Source of the DNA: CAVZAB01 sp963773155
GTDB lineage: Bacteria; Pseudomonadota; Alphaproteobacteria; Rhizobiales; Beijerinckiaceae
NCBI GenBank assembly: GCA_963773155.1
Contig: CAVZAB010000007.1
Span: 1-64,000, forward strand
Length of the DNA: 64,000 bases
Reading direction: 5' to 3'
Both the position numbers and the translations under genes were made by a program. Each line of letters opens with the position of its first letter. Position 1 is the stretch's first letter. Shown here one piece after another: positions 17,666 to 26,738 of this stretch. Below the pieces are notes generated by a model. That model was not told the DNA's origin. It saw nothing but the letters and a program-made list of their open reading frames with translations, and made no database searches.

Positions 17666-18450
17666 CCGGAACGACGCTGATCGCCGAGATGACCTGGACC
17701 GAGTACGATCGCCGAGTGCGCGAGACCAATCCGGTGGTCATTCTGCCGGTCGGCTCGCTCGAGCAGCATGGACCGCACACACCGCTCGCCACCGACACGA
17801 TGATCCCGGCCGCGATTTCCAGCAAGACGGTTGCCGCGCGCATCGGGGCGCTGGTGGCGCCGCCGATCGCCTACGGTTACAAGTCGCAGCCTCGTACCGG
17901 CGGCGGCAATCATTTCCCGGCACGACGAGCCTCGATGGGCAGACATCGTATAATCTGACCCGCGACATCCTGCGCGAGTTCGCCCGCCACGGCGTCCGCC
18001 GGTCGTCATCATCGACTCGCACTACGAGAACGAGATGTTCCTGATCGAGGGCATCGATCTCGCCTTCGTGACCTGCGTGCCCAGGGCATCGACGACATGA
18101 AGATCGTCAAGGTTCGATACTTCGAGTTCGTTCGGACGCGACGCTGAAGAAAGTCTTCCCCGAAGGCTTTCCCGGCTGGCCGCTGGAGCATGCCGGGGTG
18201 ATGACGACTTCGGTGCTGATGCATCTGCGCCCGGAACTGGTGCACACCGACCGCATCCCCAACCATCCACCGATCCACTATCCGCCGTACGACGTCTTCC
18301 CGCCCGATCCCGCCGCGGGCTCGACGACCGGCGTGCTCTGCCTCTGCGTCAGGCGCGTCGGCCGAGAAGGGCGCCCTGCTGTTCAACGAGTTCGTCGAGG
18401 GAATCTCGACGGCGATGACCGGTGCGTTCGGCCTCGCGGCCCCTTCATGA
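17662..18450 (+). pseudogene. Creatininase-family amidohydrolase 2, frameshifted
   Basis: It starts at ATG 17662 (ATGA overlap): TGTTLIAEMTWTEYDRRVRE, then LPVGSLEQHGPHTPLATDTM with the Glu, His and Asp metal ligands, then PIAYGYKSQPRTGGGNHFP. Indels near 17920 and 17945 follow, then LTRDILREFARHGVR, then IDSHYENEMFLIEGIDLAF with the other ligands. More shifts occur near 18070 and 18135 before VFPEGFPGWPLEHAGVMTTS, PPIHYPPYDVFPPDPAAG and finally EKGALLFNEFVEGISTAMTG. It is a paralogue of the gene before it, so the pair may form a hetero-oligomer or act on successive intermediates. The natural stop TGA at 18448-18450 overlaps the deaminase start. Confidence 0.8.
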
Positions 18451-18968
18451 GCGGCGACTTCGCCTTCATGCGGCGCGTGATCGAGCTGTCGCGCCAGGGC
18501 ATGCTCGGCGGCCATGGCTTCCCGTTCGGCGCGGTCATCGTCAAGGACGGCGAGATCGTCGGCGAGGCGCACAACGAGGTGGTCTCCAGCAGCGACCCGA
18601 CGGCGCATGCCGAGCTGCTTGCCGTTCGCCGCGCCAGCGCGCGGCTCAAGAGCGTCAGCCTCGCAGGCTGCGAGCTCTACACCAACGCGGCGCCGTGCTG
18701 CATGTGTATGGCGAGCATGCTGTGGGCCCGCATCGACCGCGCCTACTACGCGCTCGCTATGGCGGACTTCCAGGCGATCGGCCTCGGCGACGAGCCGTTC
18801 TACGAGGAGCTGGCGCGGCCGCTCGAGGCACGGCGCATTCTGCCAATGGTCCAACTGCCGGAGTTCGCAGCCGAGGCGCGCGCCGTCCTCGAGTTGTGGG
18901 TCGCGCAAGACGGGGAAGACGGCGTCGTGATGGCGGCGCCGCCGCAAAGGAGATCGCGATGGATATGA
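18447..18968 (+). CDS. Cytidine/guanine deaminase-like zinc hydrolase
   Basis: A 173-residue protein, intact, starting at ATG 18447 inside an ATGA overlap. The zinc site is complete: HAELLAVRRA supplies the His ligand and the catalytic Glu, and NAAPCCMCMASMLWARIDRA supplies the two Cys ligands (PCxxC). The pattern and FPFGAVIVKDGEIVGEAHNE place it with guanine deaminase/tRNA adenosine deaminase/CMP deaminase relatives. It should remove an amino group from a small heterocycle in the cytosol. Its stop overlaps the next gene (ATGGATATGA). Substrate is inferred only from the neighbouring hydrolases. Confidence 0.85.
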   Translation: MSGDFAFMRRVIELSRQGMLGGHGFPFGAVIVKDGEIVGEAHNEVVSSSDPTAHAELLAVRRASARLKSVSLAGCELYTNAAPCCMCMASMLWARIDRAYYALAMADFQAIGLGDEPFYEELARPLEARRILPMVQLPEFAAEARAVLELWVAQDGEDGVVMAAPPQRRSRWI

Positions 18969-20192
18969 TCCTGCGGGCCGGACGGATTGCCGGACGTTTC
19001 GGCGGGTCGCCGGTCGATATCGGCATCGGCGGCGGCAAGATCGTGGCTATCGAGCCGACGCTCGCCGCCGATGCGCCGGTCGTCGAACTCGGTGGCTGTC
19101 TCGTCGCGCCCGGCCTTGTCGAGACGCATATCCATCTCGACAAGTCGGCGATCCTCGACCGCTGCAGCGCCGAAAAGGGCGATCTCGACGAGGCGATTGC
19201 GGAGGTCGCGAAGGCGAAGCGCGGCTTCACGCCGGAGGACGTCTACCGTCGCGCCAGCCGCACGCTGGAGAAGGCGATCCTCAACGGCACGACGCATATG
19301 CGCACTCAGCTCGAAGTCGATCCCGGGCATCGGCCTGCGCGGCCTCGAAGGCGTTCTGCCGCTGGTCGACGCGTATCGCTGGGCGATCGACATCGAGATC
19401 TGCATCTTCCCGCAGGAGGGGCTGCTCAACAACCCGGGCACCGATGCGTTGATGGTGGAAGCGCTGAAGCGCGGCGGCCGAGTGGTCGGCGCCGCGCCCT
19501 ATACCGACAGCGACCCCAAGGGGCAGATGCGCCGCGTCTTCGAGATGGCGCGCGAGTTTGATATCGACATCGACATGCATCTCGATTTCGGCCCGGACGC
19601 GGACGACCTCGACCTGCTTTATGTTTGCGAGCTGACCGAGCAGCATCGATACGGTGGCCGCGTAACCATCGGTCACGTGACTAAGCTCTCGGTAGCGTCG
19701 CCGGAGGCGTTCGCCCGCGCTGCCAAGCGCCTCGCCGATGCCGGCGTCGCGCTGACAGTGCTGCCCTCGACGGACCTCTATCTGATGGGCCGGCACATGG
19801 ACCACAGCGTAATGCGCGGCGTCACCTCGGCACACGTCCTCCTGCGCGCCGGGGTCAACTGTTCACTGTCGACCAACAACGTGCTCAATCCGTTCACCCC
19901 GTTCGGCGACTGCTCGCTGATCCGAATGGCCAACCTCTACGCCAATATCTGCCAGGTTGGGACCAGGCGAGACGTCGGCGAGTGCTTCAACATGATCACC
20001 GAACGCTCGGCCGCGCTGCTGCGCCTGCCTGACTACGGCGTCACAGTCGGCTGCGCCGCCGACCTCATCGTGCTCGACTGCGAGACGCCGGAGGCGGCGG
20101 TCGCCGAGCTTGTACCGGTGCTCCATAGCTTCAAGCGCGGTCGTCCGGTGGTGACGAGGCCGCGCCCGACGCTGCACCGGCCGCCCGCGTGA
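18960..20192 (+). pseudogene. CodA-like amidohydrolase with one frameshift
   Basis: ATG 18960 begins MDMILRAGRIAGRFGGSPVD. The first metal pair is in VETHIHLDKSAI. After one indel near 19325 (LEVDP to IGLRGLEGVLPLVDAYRW) the rest is open to 20192. Further landmarks are DMHLDFGPDADD, YGGRVTIGHVTKLSVASPEA and STNNVLNPFTPFGD. Aligned by eye to E. coli cytosine deaminase, HCDE becomes HLDF and the HDDVFDP box becomes TNNVLNP, so both catalytic acids look replaced. It may therefore be a related hydrolase rather than a deaminase. The stop overlaps the amidase GTG by 4 bp. Confidence 0.82.
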
Positions 20193-21391
20193 ACGTGCGC
20201 ACACCGGGCGACGGCCCGCCGGACGATCCGCTCGGCGCGTTCCTCAGGGACAACCACGCGGCGCTGAAGGGCGCGGCGACCGGGCCTCTCGCCGGCCTCA
20301 CCTTCGCCGCCAAGGACGTTTTCGACATCGCCGGGCACACGACCGGCTTCGGCAACCCGACCTGGCTCGCGACCCACGCGCCGGCAACGCGCACCGCTCC
20401 GGTGGTCCAGTGCCTGATCGATGCCGGCGCCGACCTCGTCGGCCGCACGGTGACCGACGAGCTGACCTACAGCCTGACCGGCGAGAACGTGCACTACGGC
20501 ACGCCGATCAATCCGCGCTGCCCCGATCGCGTGCCCGGCGGCTCGTCGAGCGGCTCGGTCACTTCAGTAGCCGGCGGGCTCGTCGACTTCGCGCTCGGCA
20601 CGGATTGCGCTGGCTCAGTGCGGCTTCCGGCGAGTTATTGCGGCGTGCTCGGGTTCCGACCAACGCACGGGCGCATCCCGCTGGAGGGCGTCCCGCCCTT
20701 CGCCGCAAGCTTCGACACCATTGGGTGGTTCGCCCGTGAGGCCGCCGTGCTCAAGCGGGTCGGCCGGACGCTACTCGGCGACTGGGGCCGGACGGGCCCA
20801 CCGCGCCGGTTTCTGGTTGCCGCCGATGCCTTCGCCCTGGTCGAGCCGGCCGTCGCTGAGGCGCTGCGTTCGGCGTTGGAGCGCGTCACCGCGGCGATCG
20901 ACAGACGCGACGACGTAACGGTAAGCAAAGAGGGGCTAGCTCCCTGGATGGAGGTCTTTCGCACGATCCAGGCGGGGGAGATCTGGGCCGCGCACGGTGC
21001 ATGGATCGAAGCGGCAAGGCCTGCTCTGGGCCCGGGCGTGCGGGAGCGGATTGCCGCGGCTTCCAACGTGTCCCAGAACGCGGTCTCCGCCGCGCGTGCG
21101 GCGCGCGCCGTGATCGTCGACACTCTTGAGGCGCTGCTCGGACCGGGCGACATCCTGTGCCTGCCGACATCTCCGCGGATCGCGCCGCTGAGAAACAGCG
21201 AAACCAGCGCCGTGGAGGTGACCTACCGCCACCAGGCGATGTGCCTGCTTTGCATCGCTGGGCTTGCTGGGCTTCCTCAGGTCAGCCTGCCGCTCTCCAC
21301 ACTCGCGGGCTGTCCGCTTGGCCTGTCTCTGGTCGGTCGACGCGGTCAGGATGAGCTGCTGCTCGAGATGGCAAAGCGACTTATGGAGTAA
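20189..21391 (+). CDS. Amidase signature family hydrolase
   Basis: A 400-residue intact protein starting at GTG 20189 (GTGA overlap). The Ser-cisSer-Lys triad is visible: Lys in FAAKDVFDIAG, cis-Ser in PGGSSSGSVTSVAGG and nucleophile Ser in GTDCAGSVRLPASY. It cleaves a C-N amide bond, for example of an acyclic product made by the upstream creatininase-type and deaminase-type enzymes. The related AtzF/allophanate hydrolases and amidases often end such ring-opening pathways. It is the last gene of the operon and the only long one here without a frameshift. No terminator was seen after it. Confidence 0.88.
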   Translation: MNVRTPGDGPPDDPLGAFLRDNHAALKGAATGPLAGLTFAAKDVFDIAGHTTGFGNPTWLATHAPATRTAPVVQCLIDAGADLVGRTVTDELTYSLTGENVHYGTPINPRCPDRVPGGSSSGSVTSVAGGLVDFALGTDCAGSVRLPASYCGVLGFRPTHGRIPLEGVPPFAASFDTIGWFAREAAVLKRVGRTLLGDWGRTGPPRRFLVAADAFALVEPAVAEALRSALERVTAAIDRRDDVTVSKEGLAPWMEVFRTIQAGEIWAAHGAWIEAARPALGPGVRERIAAASNVSQNAVSAARAARAVIVDTLEALLGPGDILCLPTSPRIAPLRNSETSAVEVTYRHQAMCLLCIAGLAGLPQVSLPLSTLAGCPLGLSLVGRRGQDELLLEMAKRLME

Positions 21392-21850
21392 GCTGGGTTA
21401 CCAACCGTTCACCAAGGTGAGCCGACGCGCCGCGAATAGGTCGACCAGGTTTCAGCGCGAGTTTATGAAGACTGTGAGGAGCTCGAATGTAGCGTATTGC
21501 CTCCGGTCCGGTCGGGTTTCCATGCGGTCTTCGTCCCCGAATGCCGCCACCACTTCTTAACCCCGTAAACGGCCCCGTCAGCGATCGCCTCGCGTCCACT
21601 ATCGGCCGGCGATTCTCAGGCCGCCAATTACCGCAGCGTTATCAACTATTGAAGCGACCTGGCATCCACTCTGGCTTGCCGACGCCAATGCACCGAACAA
21701 TAGCTGTGGGGCAGCCAGGCCTGCCTCGGCTCGTATCGGCGGCAGAGTCCGCATTTTGTGGCTTGATAAGTATTCCACGGTTCTCGCTGCTCGGTTTCCG
21801 TCCACTAGCCGAATCATGGTAGCATTGACCTGTTCTAAACGCTGGGGGAC
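21392..21850. other. No gene recognised
   Basis: About 460 bases after the amidase. Open frames exist on both strands but none has domain features, a ribosome-binding site or a plausible start. The promoter of the next small gene should be near 21800. Confidence 0.4.
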
Positions 21851-22066
21851 ATGATGCGAAAAACCATGGTCGCTGAGATTTTTGTCTTATCTTGTGCTTT
21901 GTCTGCACTGAGCGTTTTGCCCGCAATGAGCCAATGCAGCACCGCGGTGGGGTGTCCAGCTCCTGGGCCAATCCCGGGGGCGGGCTTGCTCTCTTACGTT
22001 GCGCTCGGATTGGTCGGGTTGGGAACGGCGGGTCTAAATCGGCTTCGCCGCAACCGGAAAAAATAA
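21851..22066 (+). CDS. Small exported protein with sorting-signal-like C-terminus
   Basis: A 71-residue protein. Residues about 6-27 form a Sec signal ending PAMS. A very short mature segment (QCSTAVGCPAPG) is followed by PIPGAGLLSYVALGLVGLGT and a basic tail RLRRNRKK. The Pro/Gly motif, hydrophobic stretch and Arg-rich end resemble PEP-CTERM-like or similar C-terminal sorting tags, with almost no passenger between signal and tag. Similar tiny proteins are known to me from Bradyrhizobium-type genomes, without assigned function. ATG 21854 is an alternative start. No exosortase is in this window. Confidence 0.55.
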   Translation: MMRKTMVAEIFVLSCALSALSVLPAMSQCSTAVGCPAPGPIPGAGLLSYVALGLVGLGTAGLNRLRRNRKK

Positions 22067-22482
22067 TAGCGTCCTCGGGAGCCTCGGAGCGCAAAAGCGA
22101 CCAGAAGAGGCGCTGGTCGGAAAAGACCGGGTTCGAGGAATATCGCCCGCGCGCGTAGATTCCCTGCAATGAATCCGAGCGTTGCAGCTAGCCAACGAAG
22201 CAACAGGGCGGTGACTTGACGGATCGGGTCAAATTCGTTGGTGAAATATCTCGTGTAAATCGCGAAGGCTCGCCAAGTGTCGATTGGCAATGGCAGCGCA
22301 AAGAAGATAAGCCACGCCACTGCAAGAAACATGCCGCCCCAGAGAAATTTAGGAATCCACATAGGGGCCAGAGAACGTGGGTTCCTCGGCAAGCGAGGCC
22401 CGTCGACGCGCGAGCTTATCGCCCCTCCCGCCACGACGATAACAATCGGCACACCAAACCGGAGAACTATGCCGGTAACCAA
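21994..22482 (-). CDS. Possible hypothetical membrane protein
   Basis: A 162-residue frame from TTG 22482. It has hydrophobic segments at about residues 3-22 (GIVLRFGVPIVIVVAGGAIS), 48-70 (WGGMFLAVAWLIFFALPLPI) and 90-107. Charged loops between them follow the positive-inside rule, and the frame is rich in plausible membrane sequence, which a shadow frame seldom shows. It overlaps the end of the small sorted protein on the other strand by 73 bp, and its start codon is weak. No family is recognised. Confidence 0.35.
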   Translation of the reverse strand: MVTGIVLRFGVPIVIVVAGGAISSRVDGPRLPRNPRSLAPMWIPKFLWGGMFLAVAWLIFFALPLPIDTWRAFAIYTRYFTNEFDPIRQVTALLLRWLAATLGFIAGNLRARAIFLEPGLFRPAPLLVAFALRGSRGRYYFFRLRRSRFRPAVPNPTNPSAT

Positions 22483-22819
22483 GCGACAGCTGGCGCCGGG
22501 ACGTATGTCCAGAGCATCGCGCCGGTCTAGACGAGCAAGAGGAAAAGGTCGTCAGGTCCAAATGGAATTGGCGGTCTTGGGACAAATTCGTAACAAACGA
22601 CGGACCCAGCCTACGAAGCACGACCGATTGGTCGTGCGATCCGATGCCGAAAGGCCCTACATAGCCAGTGAGAGAGGGGAAAGTGCAGCCTGACGCGAAG
22701 AGAATTGCCGCCGCCTATGCACTTCCGGCCCCAACTGAACCCATCAAGCCCTTCGCCGCGATTTCCGTCACCAAGGCGCCCGCGTTGGCCGGCCGGCGGG
22801 CCGGCAGCCAGGGACGCGT
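22483..22819. other. No gene recognised
   Basis: About 340 bases between the possible membrane protein and the methyltransferase 3' end. Short overlapping frames occur on both strands, without motifs. Confidence 0.4.
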
Positions 22820-23612
22820 TCAAGCGCTTGTCTGGATCGCAAGGGCTTTCCAGCGCAATGGCGTCATCAGAAAGGAACTCGTGTTCGAGGCGCCAAAAAC
22901 AAATTTATTTCCGTTGAAATGAAAGGCTTCATAGCCCAAAGAGGCCACCAATTTCTGAAGCGCCGGCCGTTCGTGATAGTCTTCAACGAGTAATATGGGT
23001 TCGTATTTCTGCAGCGTATTAATGCCACCAACGATCACTTCATGCTCGGTTTCCTGGACATCTATCTTAATGAAAGATGGGATTGACAATATTCTGCATG
23101 TCCAATGTTTCGACCCGGACCTCGTATTCGTGCACCACGAGGTGCTCGGGGCGGAAGAAAAAAACAGTCTCTTCCGATAGCCAGGACTTTGCCGAATTGT
23201 AATCGAGAGAACCTAAACCGTCGTAGACGAAGCCCTTATAGGAAGGCACGTAGAGCTTCATGCGGTTCTCGCGGGACGAAAGGCCAAGCGGCCGCACGTC
23301 GACCTGGCGGTCGCTGCGGTAGCGGGTCTGCAGTTTGGTGGCGAGATTAGGATTTGGTTCGAAGGAGTAAATCTTCGCTTGCGGCACGAATAATTTGATG
23401 GCCTCGATGGATTGGCCTATATTCGCACCGACGTCGATATAGGTGCCGCTGAAACGGCTAGCTATCAAGGGTAATGCGCAGAAGAACGGTTCACTTGGAA
23501 CGCGTCTTAGCCGACGGTATCCAAGGTAGAATGCGTCCTTGGCTTCCTTCAAGAACCAGAAATTCGACTGAACCGTGCGGACGGTCTTTTTTAGCATCAT
23601 GTTCGTTTTCAT
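22820..23612 (-). pseudogene. FkbM-family methyltransferase, one frameshift
   Basis: From 23612 it reads MKTNMMLKKTVRTVQSNFWF, with the SAM-binding motif SGTYIDVGANIGQSIEAI, then KIYSFEPNPNLATKL and YEVRVETLDMQNI. One indel near 23085 then moves to the frame SIPSFIKIDVQETEHEVIVG, followed by EPILLVEDYHERPALQKLV and FVFGASNTSSFLM. The IDV(Q/E) motif is characteristic of FkbM proteins, which O-methylate sugars or other small hydroxyl compounds. All motifs are kept in order, so the product would be about 264 residues if the indel is not real. It may act on a surface glycan, but no sugar genes are adjacent. Confidence 0.78.
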
Positions 23613-24169
23613 TCAAAGCAAGTCCGGCAGCGTGCAGAGCGAGGAAAATGCGGCCCGCGCCCAAGTATATTACGGTTTTGACCTCACTCACTATCATAGG
23701 GGATATTGCGTATCGGTTAGGAATGACCCCATGCGGCCGACTACGGCCGATTTTGGCCCGTTGGCGACATGCGCGCTGGCACTTTTCATCATTTTTCGGA
23801 CAGTCTCGGGATCCAAGGTAAAAAATTTGGCCTGGCCAGCTTTCCGGGGAGGCCGGAAGAATTCTGATGGTCTATTGAAGCGGCCGAGCGAACCAACCCA
23901 GGTTTTCTCCACTCAATTCATCGGTCCCGACATTGCCAGAGTGACCCTAGCGGACGCGTTATCACCCATTCTTGTTCCTGTGCGCTGGCCGCGGAATTCT
24001 GGCGCCGCCGGCGCCAGGAAGTCAGCACTTGCCACCAATGGCCGCCCCACAGCGCAGGGCTATCCGAGACGACGATGGAAACCAGAGCTGGCCGCAATGG
24101 CGGAAAAGATGAAGGTCCGTCGTAATTCATTGGAACCAGGCGCGCAACCGCCTCGAGGAGAAGACAACC
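23613..24169. other. No gene recognised
   Basis: About 555 bases upstream of both the methyltransferase and the cupin gene. Long open frames occur on both strands, but their compositions are unstructured and start codons poor. It holds the divergent promoters. Confidence 0.4.
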
Positions 24170-24568
24170 ATGGAAATCAAACGAAGCGGATCGCAGCCCT
24201 CGCGCAAGGGACCGGTGGAATATTTCACTGGCACAGTTCGCATTGACCCGTTGTTTGAAGCACCGGGACCGGCCCGTGTCCGCGGCGCGAACGCCACGTT
24301 CGAGCCGGGCGCGCGGACTGCCTGGCATACACATCCGCTCGGTCAGATGCTGATCGTGACGTCGGGACACGGAAGAGTACAGCGGTGGGGCGGCCCGATC
24401 GAGGAGATCCGGCCCGGTGATGTCGTCTGGTTCTTGCCCGGCGAAAAGCATTGGCATGGCGCCAGCCCGACAACGGCGATGACGCATATTGCCATTCAGG
24501 AGGCATTGAATGGTAGTCCCGTCGACTGGATGGAGAAGGTCACCGACGAACAATACCAGGCTGCTTGA
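24170..24568 (+). CDS. Cupin-domain protein
   Basis: A 132-residue single-domain cupin. Motif 1 is ARTAWHTHPLGQMLIVTSGH and motif 2 is IRPGDVVWFLPGEKHWHGAS. Both carry the metal-ligand His residues. The sequence is close to stand-alone cupins found with carboxymuconolactone-decarboxylase-like domains, often annotated as quercetin-dioxygenase-like. The start is ATG 24170 after GAGGAGAAGACAACC, a strong ribosome-binding site. It appears monocistronic. The reaction is unknown, but a mononuclear metal enzyme or small-molecule binder is likely. Confidence 0.85.
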   Translation: MEIKRSGSQPSRKGPVEYFTGTVRIDPLFEAPGPARVRGANATFEPGARTAWHTHPLGQMLIVTSGHGRVQRWGGPIEEIRPGDVVWFLPGEKHWHGASPTTAMTHIAIQEALNGSPVDWMEKVTDEQYQAA

Positions 24569-25036
24569 GGGGCGGTGCGACCGCCATTTTGGCGCAGTGC
24601 GAACCTGGTCGGCGACCTGACAGTCAGGTTCGGCGACCTCGATGGTCATCAGTGCTGCCAAGGTCCGCGATCCGCGATAGCCTAAGTCTAGGCGACTGAA
24701 TGTGGACTGGTCCAACCGAGCTCTCGGCGGGCGGCGTCCGTGGATCAAATTGCCCTGCCCGACTGGTGGAGGCTGTCACAATCGACCGCGATAGCAACAA
24801 CCACAAGGCGAATGGCTTCGATGTTCCGTAGACCAACTAAAGCGACGGTTGAGGCAATTCGCCTCGAAGCCCCAGATCCCGCTCGCTTCTGCCTCGAGGG
24901 GATAGACCAGAGAAATGAAAGGCGAGGCGACAAGCTTGGCGCCCAGACCTCTCCCTGCGTTGGTGTCTGGTGTCTGATCGCCGATCGTGTCGGGCGCAAG
25001 TGCTCGAGTCTCATTACCGAACAAGATCAGCGCCTT
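24569..25036. other. Intergenic region, no gene
   Basis: About 470 bases between convergent genes (cupin and amine oxidase). It contains a 15-bp palindrome at 24615-24629. No coding frame is supported. Confidence 0.45.
24615..24629. repeat. 15-bp palindrome after the cupin gene
   Basis: ACCTGAC-A-GTCAGGT has perfect 7-bp arms around a single base, flanked by two GGCGACCT copies. There is no T-run, so it looks like a protein-binding site rather than a terminator. Confidence 0.4.
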
Positions 25037-26470
25037 TCAGCGCAATACACTCCGAATAGCCTGGGCGGTGGCCATGCCGGAGCGATACGCGCCACCGGCG
25101 GTCATTGCATCGCCGAAACCGTCACCCCCGCCGGTTGCTTCGCCGGCGAAAAACAGACGGTCGCCAACCGGGATTGCCAGTTTGGCTCTGGCGTCGGCGT
25201 AGCCGGGTTTCGCGTGGGAATAGGATCCGCGGCTGAACGGATCCTCGCTCCAGGCATGGAGGCGCCCCGCGACAAAATGCTGCCTGGCCTTACTGCCGAC
25301 GACAGTCACGAATGCATCGAGCACGGATTCGATGGCGGAACGCTCGCCGCTCATGGCAACCTGCCTCGCGTGATCTCCGCCGAGATAGGCGATGACGAGA
25401 TCACGGTCGAAGGGAAAACAGTCGAAATCGATTATGGCTCGCTCGCTCACCCGTTCCAGGACTTCGTCGGCAGCGGGAATGCCAAAGCGTTCTCCATCAA
25501 AGCGCAGAACGATCTTGGTCAAAGCGCCCATACCGAGCCCCGCTATGCCGCTTAGAGTTGCCTCAGGCAAGGACGGCCGGAACCTTAATGTTTCGGCAGC
25601 CAATACGCCGACTGGGAGCGTAATAATTGCCACCTGAGCACGGATCGTGCCCTTAGCGGTTTCGACGCTAACGCCCGGGCCAGCCCAGTCGATGCCGGCG
25701 GCCGGAGTTTCCAGTTTCACTGGCAGGCCCGCGCCGAAACGGGCCACCAGCGAACCATAGCCGGCTGGCACCAGCAGGTCGTCGCCTGACCAAAGGCGGG
25801 CATAATCCAAAGCCGAAACCTGCTCTGGTTCCTCGCCGAGTTCCATGCGGGCGAGGTCGCCGGCAGCCACGACGACGTCGGAGCCTGCGGCTCTCGCGCT
25901 TTCGACGAATGAAATATCGGCGACCTCGGCCGGATCGCGGTTGAGTACGCCGCTCAGGATCTCAAAATTGCGGCGGCGGCGCATACGCTCGTCCTCAGGG
26001 GGCCGCCTGGCGCCATCATAATAAAGCGGCGGTTCTGTGGAATTGGCCTGGGTCGCAAATCCGAGCCTCGTGGCGATGTCGCGCCACGGATTCTTTTCGG
26101 CCCAATGGATATAAATGGCGCCTGCGTCATAAGGCTGACCGAGCGAAGTTGCGGTGAACACTCGCCCGCCGATCCGGTCGCGCGCCTCGATGTGAATGAA
26201 ATCCAGAGCCTGGTTTTGAAGGACACGCGCTGCCGCAAGACCAGCGGCGCCCGCCCCGACAATGACGACTTGAGTATCGAAGCGCTGACCAGCATGGGAA
26301 AAGCGAGATATGGCGCTGGCACCTGCGGCCGCGCCAAGCACAATCGCTCGCCGTCGGGTTAGCTTTCGGCGCTTGTCCGGCAGCGGCAATCCTCCATCAT
26401 CCCATCCGGTCGCTTTTGCCGATGGTAGCGACTGACGCCACTTTTCGAAAGCGGCTGCTGGTGCGACCAA
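25037..26470 (-). CDS. FAD-dependent amine oxidase, exported
   Basis: A 477-residue flavin monoamine oxidase family protein. A twin-arginine-like signal (LTRRRAIVLGAAAGASAISR) lies about 38 residues from the start. The FAD dinucleotide motif is VVIVGAGAAGLAAARVL, followed by EARDRIGGRVFT. The C-terminal FAD motif is RLFFAGEATGGGDGFGDAMT. It should oxidise an amine to an aldehyde in the periplasm with release of H2O2. Only TTG 26470 is available between an upstream stop and the signal, so the start is uncertain. The gene is isolated. The neighbouring catabolic island's polyamine-type importer raises the chance of an amine substrate, but that is a guess. Confidence 0.85.
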   Translation of the reverse strand: MVAPAAAFEKWRQSLPSAKATGWDDGGLPLPDKRRKLTRRRAIVLGAAAGASAISRFSHAGQRFDTQVVIVGAGAAGLAAARVLQNQALDFIHIEARDRIGGRVFTATSLGQPYDAGAIYIHWAEKNPWRDIATRLGFATQANSTEPPLYYDGARRPPEDERMRRRRNFEILSGVLNRDPAEVADISFVESARAAGSDVVVAAGDLARMELGEEPEQVSALDYARLWSGDDLLVPAGYGSLVARFGAGLPVKLETPAAGIDWAGPGVSVETAKGTIRAQVAIITLPVGVLAAETLRFRPSLPEATLSGIAGLGMGALTKIVLRFDGERFGIPAADEVLERVSERAIIDFDCFPFDRDLVIAYLGGDHARQVAMSGERSAIESVLDAFVTVVGSKARQHFVAGRLHAWSEDPFSRGSYSHAKPGYADARAKLAIPVGDRLFFAGEATGGGDGFGDAMTAGGAYRSGMATAQAIRSVLR

Positions 26471-26738
26471 TGTGTTCAGCCCCCGACTGTTCAGATCACT
26501 TCGTCAATCGGGCTGTCGATGGCTCTGACCTTTAGCGCATGGGTGCTGACGCATCGGCGGGCAGGCTGGCACCGCAATTGGTACTCCTTCCGCCGCCGGA
26601 CGCCGGTTGGGAACATACCAGTGCATCGGCCGTTGTGGTCAATGCTGACGGGACGAGAGGATCTGCCTTAGGCTATCGGCCGACGGCGCCACGGCAATCG
26701 CCATGCCCGCGAAAATTGCGCCGGGCAATCGCCGAATC

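Noticed and set aside
18009..18947. 312-codon minus-strand frame over the creatininase/deaminase genes
   Set aside because: Antisense to the zinc-deaminase motifs and His/Arg-rich without domains.
23575..24246. 223-codon plus-strand frame before the cupin gene
   Set aside because: It overlaps the methyltransferase start and the cupin start in another frame. No motif or ribosome-binding site.
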